Of a DNA stretch of 64,000 bases, positions 25,188 through 33,875 are shown piece after piece (the stretch's first letter is position 1; each line of letters starts with the position of its first letter). The notes beneath the pieces were generated by a model. It did not search any database. It saw only the letters and a list, made by a program, of their open reading frames with translations, and was not told where the DNA came from. The position numbers and the translations under genes were made by a program. The stretch lies in NCBI RefSeq assembly GCF_021083645.1, contig NZ_JAJNRQ010000002.1:372001-436000 (forward strand). The letters run 5' to 3'. The DNA is from Schaalia sp. lx-260. Lineage in GTDB: Bacteria; Actinomycetota; Actinomycetes; Actinomycetales; Actinomycetaceae.

Positions 25188-26870
25188 TCAGCCACGAGTG
25201 AGTTTGCGGTGTGTTACGCGATGAGGTTTAGCAGCAGCTTCACCTAAACGCGCCACCTTATTTGCCTCGTATGCTTCAAAGTTCCCTTCGAACCAGTACC
25301 AGTTAGCTGGATTTTCTTCTGTTCCTTCCCACGCAAGGATATGTGTCGCTACGCGATCAAGGAACCAGCGATCGTGGGTAACAACTACGGCGCAGCCTGG
25401 GAATTGGAGAAGCGCATTTTCCAAGGAGCTAAGAGTTTCCACATCAAGGTCGTTTGTTGGTTCGTCAAGAAGCAACAAGTTACCACCTTGTTTGAGTGTA
25501 AGCGCAAGGTTCAAACGGTTACGCTCACCGCCAGAAAGTACGCCAGCTGGCTTTTGCTGATCGGCACCTTTGAAACCAAATGCGGACACATATGCGCGTG
25601 AAGGCATTTCCACGTTGCCAACCTGTATGTAGTCAAGACCGTCAGATACAACTTCCCACAGGGTTTTTTCAGGGTCGATACCTGCACGGCTCTGGTCTAC
25701 GTAGGAGATTTTGACTGTCTCACCAACTGTGAGGTCGCCACCATCTAAAGGTTCTAAGCCAACGATTGTTTTGAAAAGGGTGGTTTTACCGACACCATTT
25801 GGACCAATCACCCCAACGATTCCGTTACGTGGCAAAGAGAAAGATAAACCGTCAATGAGGGTACGTTCACCAAAACCTTTCATCAGGTTTTCTGCTTCAA
25901 TGACAACACTCCCTAAACGGGGGCCTGGCGGAATCTGGATTTCTTCGAAGTCCAGTTTACGAGTACGTTCGGCTTCCGCTGCCATTTCTTCATAGCGTTC
26001 CAAACGTGCTTTCGATTTGGCTTGGCGACCCTTCGGGTTAGAACGAACCCACTCAAGTTCTTCTTTCAGACGTTTTTGCAGTTTCGCATCTTTTTGTCCT
26101 TGAACTTGTAGACGCTTTTCTTTTGTCTCCAAATAGGTGGAATAGTTTCCTTCATAGGGATACAGGTGACCTCGATCAACTTCAGCGATCCATCCTGCCA
26201 CGTGATCTAAGAAATAGCGGTCGTGAGTGACTGCTATAACAGCACCAGGATAATCTGCAAGGTGTTTTTCTAACCATAAGACAGATTCTGCATCTAGGTG
26301 GTTCGTTGGTTCGTCAAGAAGGAGCAGATCCGGAGCCTCAATAAGCAAGCGACATAAAGCCACACGACGTCGCTCACCACCTGACAGAACATTTACCGGC
26401 TGATCTGCTGGTGGGCAACGGAGCGCGTCCATCGCTTGTTCCAGCTGTGAATCAATATCCCATGCATTGAGGGCATCAATTTCTGTTTGCAGCGTGCCCA
26501 TTTCTTCCATGAGTGCATCAAAATCCGCATCTGGATTAGCCATTTCTGCGGATATTTCATTAAAACGCTCAAGTTTTGCGAAAGTATCCGCAGCTCCCAT
26601 GCGCACATTTTCGACAACAGTTTTGGTGTCGTCGAGTTCTGGTTCTTGCATGAGTATGCCAACTGTATAACCAGGGGTCAGGCGTGCTTCACCGTTGGAA
26701 GGCTCATCAAGGCCCGCCATAATTTTCAAAATTGATGATTTACCAGCACCATTCGGTCCGACCATACCGATTTTTGCACCGGGGAAAAACGACATACTCA
26801 CGTCGTCAAGAATGACCTTATCGCCGTGCGCTTTACGTGCCTTAATCATCTGGTAGATATACTCAGCCAC
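25188..26870 (-). CDS. ettA: Energy-dependent translational throttle protein EttA (ABC-F)
   Basis: 560 residues, the full ABC-F layout without TM segments. NBD1 has GPNGAGKSS, LSGGERRR and LLLLDEPTNHLD. A linker with a charged P-site tRNA-interaction motif follows, including LEWVRSNPKGRQAKSKARL. NBD2 has GPNGVGKTT, LSGGERNR and LLLDEPTNDLD. The extra 'arm' in NBD1 and overall similarity to EttA set it apart from resistance ABC-F proteins. It binds the ribosomal E site and gates elongation according to ATP/ADP. The GTG start at 26870 has GGAG 5 bases upstream. Confidence 0.95.
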   Translation of the reverse strand: MAEYIYQMIKARKAHGDKVILDDVSMSFFPGAKIGMVGPNGAGKSSILKIMAGLDEPSNGEARLTPGYTVGILMQEPELDDTKTVVENVRMGAADTFAKLERFNEISAEMANPDADFDALMEEMGTLQTEIDALNAWDIDSQLEQAMDALRCPPADQPVNVLSGGERRRVALCRLLIEAPDLLLLDEPTNHLDAESVLWLEKHLADYPGAVIAVTHDRYFLDHVAGWIAEVDRGHLYPYEGNYSTYLETKEKRLQVQGQKDAKLQKRLKEELEWVRSNPKGRQAKSKARLERYEEMAAEAERTRKLDFEEIQIPPGPRLGSVVIEAENLMKGFGERTLIDGLSFSLPRNGIVGVIGPNGVGKTTLFKTIVGLEPLDGGDLTVGETVKISYVDQSRAGIDPEKTLWEVVSDGLDYIQVGNVEMPSRAYVSAFGFKGADQQKPAGVLSGGERNRLNLALTLKQGGNLLLLDEPTNDLDVETLSSLENALLQFPGCAVVVTHDRWFLDRVATHILAWEGTEENPANWYWFEGNFEAYEANKVARLGEAAAKPHRVTHRKLTRG

Positions 26871-26914
26871 TGTGCTCCATCCAGGGTTGAAATAGATTGT
26901 CTATATATACACTT

Positions 26915-26930
26915 CCATGCTAAAGCATGG
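26915..26930. promoter_or_regulatory. Palindrome in the ettA promoter region
   Basis: CCATGCT (26915-26921) and AGCATGG (26924-26930) form a perfect dyad with a 2-base centre. On the minus strand it is flanked by TTGTCA upstream and TGTATATATA downstream. It would sit inside an over-long promoter spacer, as in MerR-type promoters. Speculative. Confidence 0.3.
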
Positions 26931-27082
26931 TGACAAATGAACGATCAAGCAAAGCTCATCAAGTGGCCTATCCCACCGCATAAAAACTTTTCCTCCCCCT
27001 AAATACAAACCACAGGTATTTTCCAAGGAATAGGCCGCATCATTTCTTTCTATCAATCACTTTCAGCGTCTGTTAGGAGCCT

Positions 27083-27682
27083 TTATACGAGGATATTTTG
27101 TTGAGAATCTTCAAAACATTCATCGTCATTCACGTGTTGCTGTGGATATTCATTACTGTGTGAGGACAGATCCATAGAACTTTCAGAATCAAGTGGGCCT
27201 GGAACCCACATATGTGAAAGTATCGACTCACATGCCATATCTGATTCTTTTGTGTTGTTTTCTCTAGAAATATTCTGTGAAGCAGAATCCTTCGTCTGAG
27301 CGTTTACTTCCTTTACTTCATTGCTATGCAGCGAGGTAAAGCGACTAGTCCCTACAGTTAAATCATGCCCAATTGTTATTGCTGTCACCGATAAAGCTGA
27401 ATGTATATTCCCCTCTTTATCTTGCCAAGCTTGTGCCGTAGGACGACCAACAACAATGATTTTTTGCCCTTTATGTAAAGAAAGTAAAGCATTGTCCCCT
27501 AATTGGTCCCATGCTTTCACTGAATACCAACGTGTCCCTATTTCTTGAAACTCACCTGAATCTTTCATGCGCCATTGCGGGACTGCTAAACGGAAACGTA
27601 TAAACCTGTGCCCTTGTGTTCCTTTATGCAATATCAGTTCTGTCCCCACACGTCCACGTAATGTCATCATGTGCTCAGCCAT
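27083..27682 (-). CDS. ssb: Single-stranded DNA-binding protein paralogue
   Basis: 199 residues with AAAGGAG before the ATG. Residues 1-105 form an SSB-type OB fold: LRGRVGTELILHKG, HRFIRFRLAVPQW, TRWYSVKAWDQLG and KGQKIIVVGRPTAQAW. The rest is a low-complexity polar tail (Ser/Asn/Glu-rich). The tail ends SQQNILV and lacks the conserved acidic DDxxF tip through which housekeeping SSB recruits replication and repair proteins. That points to a secondary SSB, as many actinobacteria carry, rather than the rpsF-linked essential copy. Confidence 0.85.
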   Translation of the reverse strand: MAEHMMTLRGRVGTELILHKGTQGHRFIRFRLAVPQWRMKDSGEFQEIGTRWYSVKAWDQLGDNALLSLHKGQKIIVVGRPTAQAWQDKEGNIHSALSVTAITIGHDLTVGTSRFTSLHSNEVKEVNAQTKDSASQNISRENNTKESDMACESILSHMWVPGPLDSESSMDLSSHSNEYPQQHVNDDECFEDSQQNILV

Positions 27683-27797
27683 TGTTTTCTCCTTTCAGTG
27701 GCATACACGCCTCATTGATTCCTATGAATCTCACCTATGAAGCGATATCTCCACAGTGCCGAAAAAATCTCTTGATGCCTAGTTTTTCCATGCAAAC

Positions 27798-27836
27798 TGT
27801 GGATAAAGAAAAGAAAAAGCTGCACCTTGTGGATAA
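27798..27836 (-). promoter_or_regulatory. Two DnaA-box-like sites ahead of ssb
   Basis: TGTGGATAA occurs at 27798-27806 and 27828-27836, both followed by AGA, 30 bp apart in the same orientation. The reverse complement TTATCCACA is the DnaA-box consensus. They lie about 120-150 bp upstream of the ssb start. There is no origin context (no dnaA/dnaN, no further cluster), so regulation rather than an origin is the likelier reading. Confidence 0.4.
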
Positions 27837-27929
27837 AGAGAAGTACAGACGCTGATAGTGCTCACACTTATGAGTCTTTAAGTAAAGAAAATCCGTAAAT
27901 ACGTTCAAGCGTATTCAGTTCATTTCCAG

Positions 27930-28547
27930 CTACCTAACTATTCCTTCCGCAACGACTGCACGAGATGCCTCCCGCGCATCCTCACGCGATATTCCATGAG
28001 AAGGAAACAAAATTCGACGATAATATTTCAGTTCCTGAATGGATTCTAAAATATCCGCAAGAGCGCGATGGCCTCCATGTTTCGTTGGCGCTTCATCAAA
28101 TGCGACCCGCGCCCAACGTTTCGCTAATTCCTTTACAGAGGACACATCAATAATGCGATAGTGCAGGTAGTCAACAAGTTCAGGCATATAGGCTTCAAGG
28201 AATTTCTTATCGGTCCCCACTGAATTACCTGCAAGTAAAGCTTTACGCGCCAAGGGAACAAAACGTTTCACATACTCAAGCACTTGAGCAGATGCTTCTT
28301 CTAAAGAAACACCACGCTCCAAATCTTTCAACAAACCTGAGGACGTGTGCATGTGACGCACAAAATCATTCATATGTTCTAAAGCTTCAGACGGCGGAGC
28401 AATAAGAACATCAATCCCCGGATCAAGGATATTAAGCTCTGAATCCGTGATAACAACTGCGACTTCGATCAGTGCATCCTTTTCGACATCTAACCCTGTC
28501 ATTTCACAGTCAATCCACACCAAAGGATCTTTTAGTTTCGCATTCAC
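27930..28547 (-). CDS. orn: Oligoribonuclease
   Basis: 205 residues with the DEDDh exonuclease signature: VWIDCEMTGLD (Asp and Glu), NSVGTDKKFL (Asp), and HGGHRALADI (His and Asp). Orn degrades 2-5 nt RNAs and pGpG in the cytoplasm and is standard in actinobacteria. The start is unusual. GTG at 28547 gives the expected N-terminus (MNAKLKDPLVWID), yet AGGAGG abuts it directly. An out-of-frame ATG 4 bases later meets a stop after two sense codons. No better in-frame start exists. Confidence 0.93.
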   Translation of the reverse strand: MNAKLKDPLVWIDCEMTGLDVEKDALIEVAVVITDSELNILDPGIDVLIAPPSEALEHMNDFVRHMHTSSGLLKDLERGVSLEEASAQVLEYVKRFVPLARKALLAGNSVGTDKKFLEAYMPELVDYLHYRIIDVSSVKELAKRWARVAFDEAPTKHGGHRALADILESIQELKYYRRILFPSHGISREDAREASRAVVAEGIVR

Positions 28548-28713
28548 CCTCCTATTTTAAGACTCATCCGCTTTTTCATCTTCATACGAGTACTTTCTTT
28601 TGCCTCACATATGCGCAGCGGAACAGATTTTTCTTTCCACGCTGCGGGCATCACGTCACAGCCCATATTGCGAGGTTTACAATCCCAAAGCACGTATTTT
28701 GTCAGGAGGAAAC

Positions 28714-30006
28714 ATGTCTGCCCCGAAGAACACTTTGCCCGTGAGTCCTGAACTTATTGACTCTGCCGCAAATATTCTTCAGGGAATTGTGCGCCGTACC
28801 CCCGTGGAACGTTCTGAACGTTTATCAGCCGCCCTTGGCACTGATGTCTATCTTAAACGTGAAGACCTCCAAAAATGCCGTTCTTTCAAAGTACGAGGGG
28901 CCTATGCGCGTATGGCTGTTCTTACTCCTACAGAACGTGAACGTGGAGTCGTCTGCGCCTCTGCGGGTAACCATGCTCAAGGAGTTGCCTACGCGTGTGC
29001 CCATCTGAAAGTTCGTGGCACCATTTATCTGCCCTCAAACACACCTACACAAAAACGCCGTCGCATAGCCGATATTGGAGGCAAGTGGGTAGAACAAGTA
29101 ATAGTCGATGGCACTTTTGATAAAGCGAATGCTCTAGCACAAGAAGCTGCTCGCGTATCTGATCGCACTTACATTCACCCGTATGATGATCCATTGACCG
29201 TTGCAGGACAAGGAACAATCGGTGTTGAATTAGCTGAACAAATGCCTGAAAATACTGCTGCTGTCCTCGTCCCTGTTGGGGGAGGCGGACTGCTTGCTGG
29301 CATTGTGACCGCGTTACACGACTTGCGTCCTGATGTTCGTGTTATCGGTGTGGAACCAAGTGGAGCAGCAAGTATGTATGCTGCGTTAAATGCTGGACAT
29401 CCTGTACGTTTAGATCACGTTGATCCTTTCGTTGATGGTACAGCTGTTGGCTGTGCAGGAACAGTTCCTTTTACAACAGTTATGGCACAAGTCGATGACA
29501 TACTTGTTGTCCCTGAAGGTGCTGTATGTACTGAAATGCTTGAGCTATACCAATCTGATGGTGTGATTGCCGAACCTGCAGGCGCTCTTACCTCCACAGC
29601 AACTTTACATTCTTTGAAAACAGCTGAAGCACGTGAAAAGATACTTGGTCGTCATGACGGCGCAATCGTCTGCCTCGTATCCGGGGGTAATAATGACTTA
29701 ACGCGCTATGCGGAGATCATGGAACGCTCATTGCGGCATGAAGGTTTGCGTCATTATTTCCTTGTGACATTCCCACAGCAGCCAGGTATGCTCCGCATGT
29801 TCCTTGAAGGTGTGCTTGGACCACATGACGATATTGTGCATTTCGAATATACCAAGAAGAATAATCGTGATTCTGGTCCTGCCCTTGTAGGCATTGATTT
29901 ATCCGATAAATCAGATATTCATGCTTTGCGTGCACGTATGGAAGAATCCCCTTTGCATGTCGAAGAGTTGCAAGCTGATTCTGATTTTTACCGTTTAGTG
30001 ATCTAA
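28714..30006 (+). CDS. ilvA: Threonine ammonia-lyase (threonine dehydratase)
   Basis: 430 residues from ATG 28714 with AGGAGG 4 bases upstream. It is a fold-type II PLP enzyme: the PLP Lys is in SFKVRGAYARM, the phosphate-binding loop is GGGGLLAG, and CLVSGGNND lies near the end of the catalytic domain. A single C-terminal ACT-like regulatory domain (about 335-430, LRHYFLVTFPQQPGMLRMF) gives the short biosynthetic form common in actinobacteria. It makes 2-oxobutanoate for isoleucine. No leader peptide or T-box was seen upstream. Confidence 0.94.
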   Translation: MSAPKNTLPVSPELIDSAANILQGIVRRTPVERSERLSAALGTDVYLKREDLQKCRSFKVRGAYARMAVLTPTERERGVVCASAGNHAQGVAYACAHLKVRGTIYLPSNTPTQKRRRIADIGGKWVEQVIVDGTFDKANALAQEAARVSDRTYIHPYDDPLTVAGQGTIGVELAEQMPENTAAVLVPVGGGGLLAGIVTALHDLRPDVRVIGVEPSGAASMYAALNAGHPVRLDHVDPFVDGTAVGCAGTVPFTTVMAQVDDILVVPEGAVCTEMLELYQSDGVIAEPAGALTSTATLHSLKTAEAREKILGRHDGAIVCLVSGGNNDLTRYAEIMERSLRHEGLRHYFLVTFPQQPGMLRMFLEGVLGPHDDIVHFEYTKKNNRDSGPALVGIDLSDKSDIHALRARMEESPLHVEELQADSDFYRLVI

Positions 30007-30141
30007 ACCTATGGGAAAAGTCTGCGGCACGTTTTCACGAGGTCACTTCCATCAGTGAATTATCAGATGATAAGGAACCGGTCTTCTTAGGGTTATACGA
30101 CTTTTGACAACAAATCAGTAACGTAGGAAGCGAATAAAACC

Positions 30142-30561
30142 TCAGGCCACCAAAGCATGAGCGCGTGAAATCTGCACACGTACTTCCGGTGAAGAATTAA
30201 AACGGTATCCTTCGCCACGAACAGTAGAAATGAGGTCAGGCACATTTAACTTGGCACGCAAACGACGAATATGCGCATCAACTGTGCGCGATTGTGCATC
30301 CAAGTCGCTGCCCTGCCACACAGTGTTAAAAAGTTCTTCACGCGACACAGCCCGGTCACTGTGGAGAACTAAGTGTGCTAGCAATTGAAATTCTTTGTGG
30401 CATAAAAGCAGGTGAATACCATCAATAATGACATGGCGGTTATCAATATCAATTTCAACGCGGGCTGGGCTTAAATGAAGGTTATTTAATACCTGCAAAA
30501 ATTCTTCAAAGGAAGTTTGATGAGCGGCAGAGACAGTTTCAGGGGAAAATTTCAAAGTCAT
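30142..30561 (-). CDS. Orphan OmpR-type winged-helix DNA-binding protein
   Basis: 139 residues without a receiver domain. After about 40 residues of unclear role, a Trans_reg_C winged helix runs from HVIIDGIHLLLCHKEFQLL through AVSREELFNTVW, RTVDAHIRRLRAKL and ISTVRGEGYRF. Actinobacteria often carry such stand-alone OmpR/RegX-like regulators. It faces convergent ilvA and lies upstream of no obvious operon. Targets are unknown. The ATG start has only a poor ribosome-binding site. Confidence 0.8.
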   Translation of the reverse strand: MTLKFSPETVSAAHQTSFEEFLQVLNNLHLSPARVEIDIDNRHVIIDGIHLLLCHKEFQLLAHLVLHSDRAVSREELFNTVWQGSDLDAQSRTVDAHIRRLRAKLNVPDLISTVRGEGYRFNSSPEVRVQISRAHALVA

Positions 30562-30925
30562 TTTTGTGTATCCGTTTCTTACGGAGCCGCATGCCTAATT
30601 CCGATAGAAATTTTTGAGGCTTTGATCTGCGGCTGGATCGACAAGGGAACTGGGACGTCGATCACATACACATTCGAGAGCACATGGAACCGCACTGGGG
30701 GCGGCACATCATCAGCATCTCGAAAGCGGTCATGTACCCAGTATGACGTGCCCTGCTCTCAAGGCAGAAACTGTCCACATATTGAAATTATGTGATATGC
30801 AAGCAGGTCATATATAAAAGACACAGGATGTAGGATCGCCCACCCCTAGGTAGCACTCACAAATATCATGAAAATGATCATTCTTTGGGGTCGGGACATC
30901 ATTCTGATAGAGTGCCTGTGATATC
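30562..30925. other. Intergenic region with a GC-richer patch; no recognised gene
   Basis: Between the winged-helix gene and tRNA-Arg. From about 30579 to 30758 a minus-strand frame of 59 codons stays open and stops just before the regulator. It includes SYWVHDRFRDADDV and RFHVLSNVYVIDVPVPL, but it has no start codon with a ribosome-binding site. A plus-strand frame over the same bases also looks protein-like. The patch is visibly richer in G and C than its flanks, so it may be a relic of an acquired gene. Confidence 0.25.
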
Positions 30926-30998
30926 GCCTCCGTAGCTCAATGGATAGAGCAAGGGCCTTCTAATCCCGAGGTTGCAGGTTCGAATCCTGTCGGGGGCA
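30926..30998 (+). tRNA. tRNA-Arg (anticodon TCT)
   Basis: A 73-nt cloverleaf. The acceptor stem GCCTCCG pairs with CGGGGGC (one G-T), the D stem is GCTC/GAGC, the anticodon loop is CTTCTAA with TCT, the T arm is GCAGG-TTCGAAT-CCTGT, and A73 is the discriminator. CCA is not encoded. The anticodon stem is held by three G-C pairs with weak ends (A27-G43, C31-T39). It reads AGA codons. Confidence 0.93.
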
Positions 30999-31018
30999 CT
31001 TTTCCCGAGGAATAGAAT

Positions 31019-31774
31019 TTAGCAGTAACACGCAACCGGACCGCTCGGCCCCTCAATGACACGAATCGGTGTTTCAAAAATATCGCTCAAAACTTCGTCG
31101 CGCATAATCTGTGCAGGAGTGCCCATATAGGCCACTTCCCCATTTTTCATTGCGCAAATCTGGTCAGCAAAACTCGCAGCAAAATTAATGTCATGAAGGA
31201 CAAGCACAATTGTCCTCCCAAATTCAACACAGGCTCGTGCCAGATGACGCATCATATCCACACAACGAGCGATATCAAGATTATTCAGTGGCTCATCTAA
31301 GAGCACATATTCAGTTTCTTGACATAAAACCATTGCAACATATGCGCGCTGACGCTGTCCACCTGATAATTCATCAAGATAGCGCCCTTCAAGATCGCTC
31401 ATACCAAGGAAATCAATGCTGCGTGAAATAATCGCTTCATCTGCCTCACTGAGACGACCATGCGAATACGGAAAACGCCCAAAACCAACCAACTGACGCA
31501 CAGTAAGTCTAGATACGAAATGATTTTCTTGACGCAAAATAGAAAGTATTCGTGCAAGATCCGCTGATTTTGTTGTTGTCACATCCATGCCAGCAACTTC
31601 AATGACCCCCTCATCGACACCTAAAAGGCGCCCAATCATTGTGAGTAGCGTTGATTTACCTGCACCATTTGGACCAACGAGAGCAGTAATACCACCTCGT
31701 GGAATATCAAGAGTGACAGGACCAATACGCACTGTATCGGAGTAGTTCTTTACTACATCACGAAGAGTAATCAC
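31019..31774 (-). CDS. Iron-siderophore ABC importer, ATP-binding protein
   Basis: 251 residues: Walker A GPNGAGKST, Q-loop LRQENHF, signature LSGGQRQRA, Walker B YVLLDEPLNNLD and H-loop VLHDINFA. The 'HDI/LNxA' ending and the partners place it in the FecE/CeuD class that powers ferric-siderophore import. It is the last gene of a four-gene operon and overlaps the permease by 4 bases (ATGA). It lies immediately downstream of, and convergent with, tRNA-Arg. Confidence 0.93.
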   Translation of the reverse strand: MITLRDVVKNYSDTVRIGPVTLDIPRGGITALVGPNGAGKSTLLTMIGRLLGVDEGVIEVAGMDVTTTKSADLARILSILRQENHFVSRLTVRQLVGFGRFPYSHGRLSEADEAIISRSIDFLGMSDLEGRYLDELSGGQRQRAYVAMVLCQETEYVLLDEPLNNLDIARCVDMMRHLARACVEFGRTIVLVLHDINFAASFADQICAMKNGEVAYMGTPAQIMRDEVLSDIFETPIRVIEGPSGPVACYC

Positions 31775-32805
31775 AATCGTCCTTTCTTGAGAATCACAAT
31801 AATAAACGTGAGGCCACCAATAAATTCAATAATGAGCGAAACAACGCCTTGCGCATTAAAGATGTGATTCATAATGAAATAGGCGCTTGTCAGGACAACA
31901 ACACCTAAAGCAATAGCCATAGCAAAAAGCCGTCGGTGATCAAAAGTTCCAGAAAACTGGTAGGTCAAAGTTGCCACCATGAAACCTAAGAAAGTCATGG
32001 GGCCAACTAACGCAGTTGAGGTAGCCATTAGTACTGATACGAGAATAAGCACAAGGATGCTGGTCTTACGATGATTCACGCCAAGAGTAATTGCCATTTC
32101 ACGTCCTAAAGACATGATATTGAGGCGAGGTGACAACAAGAAAAGGCCCCCAGCGCATATTAAAACCAGCGTAATGGCAATGGGATAGTATTCGTCGCTT
32201 GCATTATTGACTGAACCGAAAAGACGAGCCGTCAGTACATCAAATTCACTTGGGGTGAGCAAACGCTGCATAAGGGTTGATATAGAACCTAGACCTGCGC
32301 CTATGACAACCCCAAGCAGCAACATTGCGTGTAGGGTCGCGTATTTGCTGGTAAGTAACCACGAATAGAGCAACAAACACATAGCCACCATCAGTATGAG
32401 GGTTCCCACGAATGTTTCATGTGTGCGGGCAGCAACTAGGCCGCTCACGCCAAGGAAAAAGATAGTGGATGTGTGGATTGCTCGGTATAGGGACTCAAAT
32501 CCAAGGATTGAGGGGGTGATAATCCGATTGGCTGCAACTGTTTGGAAAGCGATGGTGGCCATTGCCTGAGATACAGCAACAATGAGCATAGCAATAACAG
32601 CACTGCTCCGTCGTTGAACGATAAGCCAAAACGCACGCGTCCCTGGCTCTACTGGATTTGCCCACATCAGCAAAGCTAGGCACATAATGAATCCGAGTAG
32701 GCACATGGCGATAAAAAGAATCCACCAGCGTCTGTGTGCTTTTCGCGTAGGAAAAGCCTGTGAGCGCACATGTGTTGGATGTTTTTTAACGTCACATGTT
32801 TTCAT
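31771..32805 (-). CDS. Iron-siderophore ABC importer, permease 2 (FecCD family)
   Basis: 344 residues, about nine to ten TM helices. FecCD features include RSSAVIAMLIVAVSQAMATIAFQ near the N-terminal third, LGVNHRKTSILVL (the ATPase-contacting loop) and VGPMTFLGFMVATL. It starts as ATGA within the stop of permease 1 and ends overlapping the ATPase. The two FecCD proteins probably form a heterodimeric channel, as in CeuBC or FatCD. The substrate class is ferric siderophore, without finer detail. Confidence 0.92.
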   Translation of the reverse strand: MKTCDVKKHPTHVRSQAFPTRKAHRRWWILFIAMCLLGFIMCLALLMWANPVEPGTRAFWLIVQRRSSAVIAMLIVAVSQAMATIAFQTVAANRIITPSILGFESLYRAIHTSTIFFLGVSGLVAARTHETFVGTLILMVAMCLLLYSWLLTSKYATLHAMLLLGVVIGAGLGSISTLMQRLLTPSEFDVLTARLFGSVNNASDEYYPIAITLVLICAGGLFLLSPRLNIMSLGREMAITLGVNHRKTSILVLILVSVLMATSTALVGPMTFLGFMVATLTYQFSGTFDHRRLFAMAIALGVVVLTSAYFIMNHIFNAQGVVSLIIEFIGGLTFIIVILKKGRL

Positions 32806-33863
32806 AGGCTGTTCTTTCGTGAGCGCATGATGACAAGTACGATAAATACGCTCGCACCAAGGATCCCTAAAATCACAGATACAGGGATTTCAAAGGGAGA
32901 AATAATTATTCGCGCTAGTAGGTCACACACGGTCACCAAACCAATTCCCATCACAACAACCCACGGCAGGTTGGAACGCAGGTCATCGCCTCGCACCATG
33001 GACACAATGTTGGGAACAATCAATCCTAAAAACGGTAAAGAACCAACAACAACTGTGACAACGCCCGTTGCCATAGCAACAAGTCCTGTGGCGATAAGAA
33101 CCATTCGTCGGTAATTCACACCTATGCTAGTTGCTACATCTTCCCCTAAACCAACAGCGGTTAAACGATCAGCGAGAAGGAAAACAATGGCGACAACTCC
33201 CGCCACAATCCAGAGGACTTCATATTGACCGGTGTAGACAGATGTAAAAGAACCTTGAAACCAGATTCCTAAAGATTGCAGCATATTTGCTTGTAGGGCA
33301 ATGAATGTTGATACTGCTGATACAACAGAACCGAGCATAATGCCAAGGATTGGTACAAGCAGCGAAGAACGTAATGATACGCGGTTCAAAAGTAGAAAGA
33401 AAACCATTGTTCCCACAAATGCTGCGCATACCGCACCTGTCATACGTGTAAGAACGGAAGCTCCCGGAAAGATTGCCATAACAAGCAGCAAACCTAAGCC
33501 TGCCCATTCGGTTGTCCCTGTTGTTGTCGGTTCTGCAAAACGATTTTGTGTAATGAGTTGCATGACTAAACCGGACATCGACATGGCTGCACCGGAAAGA
33601 ATCAGTGCAATTGTCCGAGGAATACGCACATCAAAGAACATGCGGCTACCTTCAGAACCGGTAAGTATGGAGTATTCACCTGTCGCAAGGCTAATCAAAA
33701 GCAGGGTAAGTACAGCAAATGTTGCTATGAGTAGTCCCACTGTTAATCTGCGCGTGCGACCTCTTTCAGGGGCAGGTGTTTCTTCAGAAAATTGTGCAGG
33801 GCAAGGCTCCAAACCCTGTGTTAGCGATTCCGAGCCTGTACCGTTAGAGTGTGTTTTCAACAC
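32802..33863 (-). CDS. Iron-siderophore ABC importer, permease 1 (FecCD family)
   Basis: 353 residues. A polar N-terminal tail of about 35 residues precedes the first TM helix. FecCD motifs are VRIPRTIALILSGAAMSMSGLVMQ, IGVNYRRMVLIATGLVAMATG and VGSLPFLGLIVPNIV. It follows the binding-protein gene by 12 bp and overlaps permease 2 by 4 bp. Confidence 0.92.
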   Translation of the reverse strand: MLKTHSNGTGSESLTQGLEPCPAQFSEETPAPERGRTRRLTVGLLIATFAVLTLLLISLATGEYSILTGSEGSRMFFDVRIPRTIALILSGAAMSMSGLVMQLITQNRFAEPTTTGTTEWAGLGLLLVMAIFPGASVLTRMTGAVCAAFVGTMVFFLLLNRVSLRSSLLVPILGIMLGSVVSAVSTFIALQANMLQSLGIWFQGSFTSVYTGQYEVLWIVAGVVAIVFLLADRLTAVGLGEDVATSIGVNYRRMVLIATGLVAMATGVVTVVVGSLPFLGLIVPNIVSMVRGDDLRSNLPWVVVMGIGLVTVCDLLARIIISPFEIPVSVILGILGASVFIVLVIMRSRKNSL

Positions 33864-33875
33864 CGCAGTAGCACC

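Noticed and set aside
27683-27929. Replication origin suggested by two DnaA-box-like sites
   Set aside because: Only two boxes, no dnaA/dnaN/rpmH neighbours and no AT-rich unwinding element. Local regulation is the more modest reading.
30926-30998. Weak anticodon stem ends of tRNA-Arg as a sign of a pseudo-tRNA
   Set aside because: Other stems are complete, the loop is canonical, and several actinobacterial Arg-TCT tRNAs seem to share the C31-T39 non-pair. It was kept as functional.
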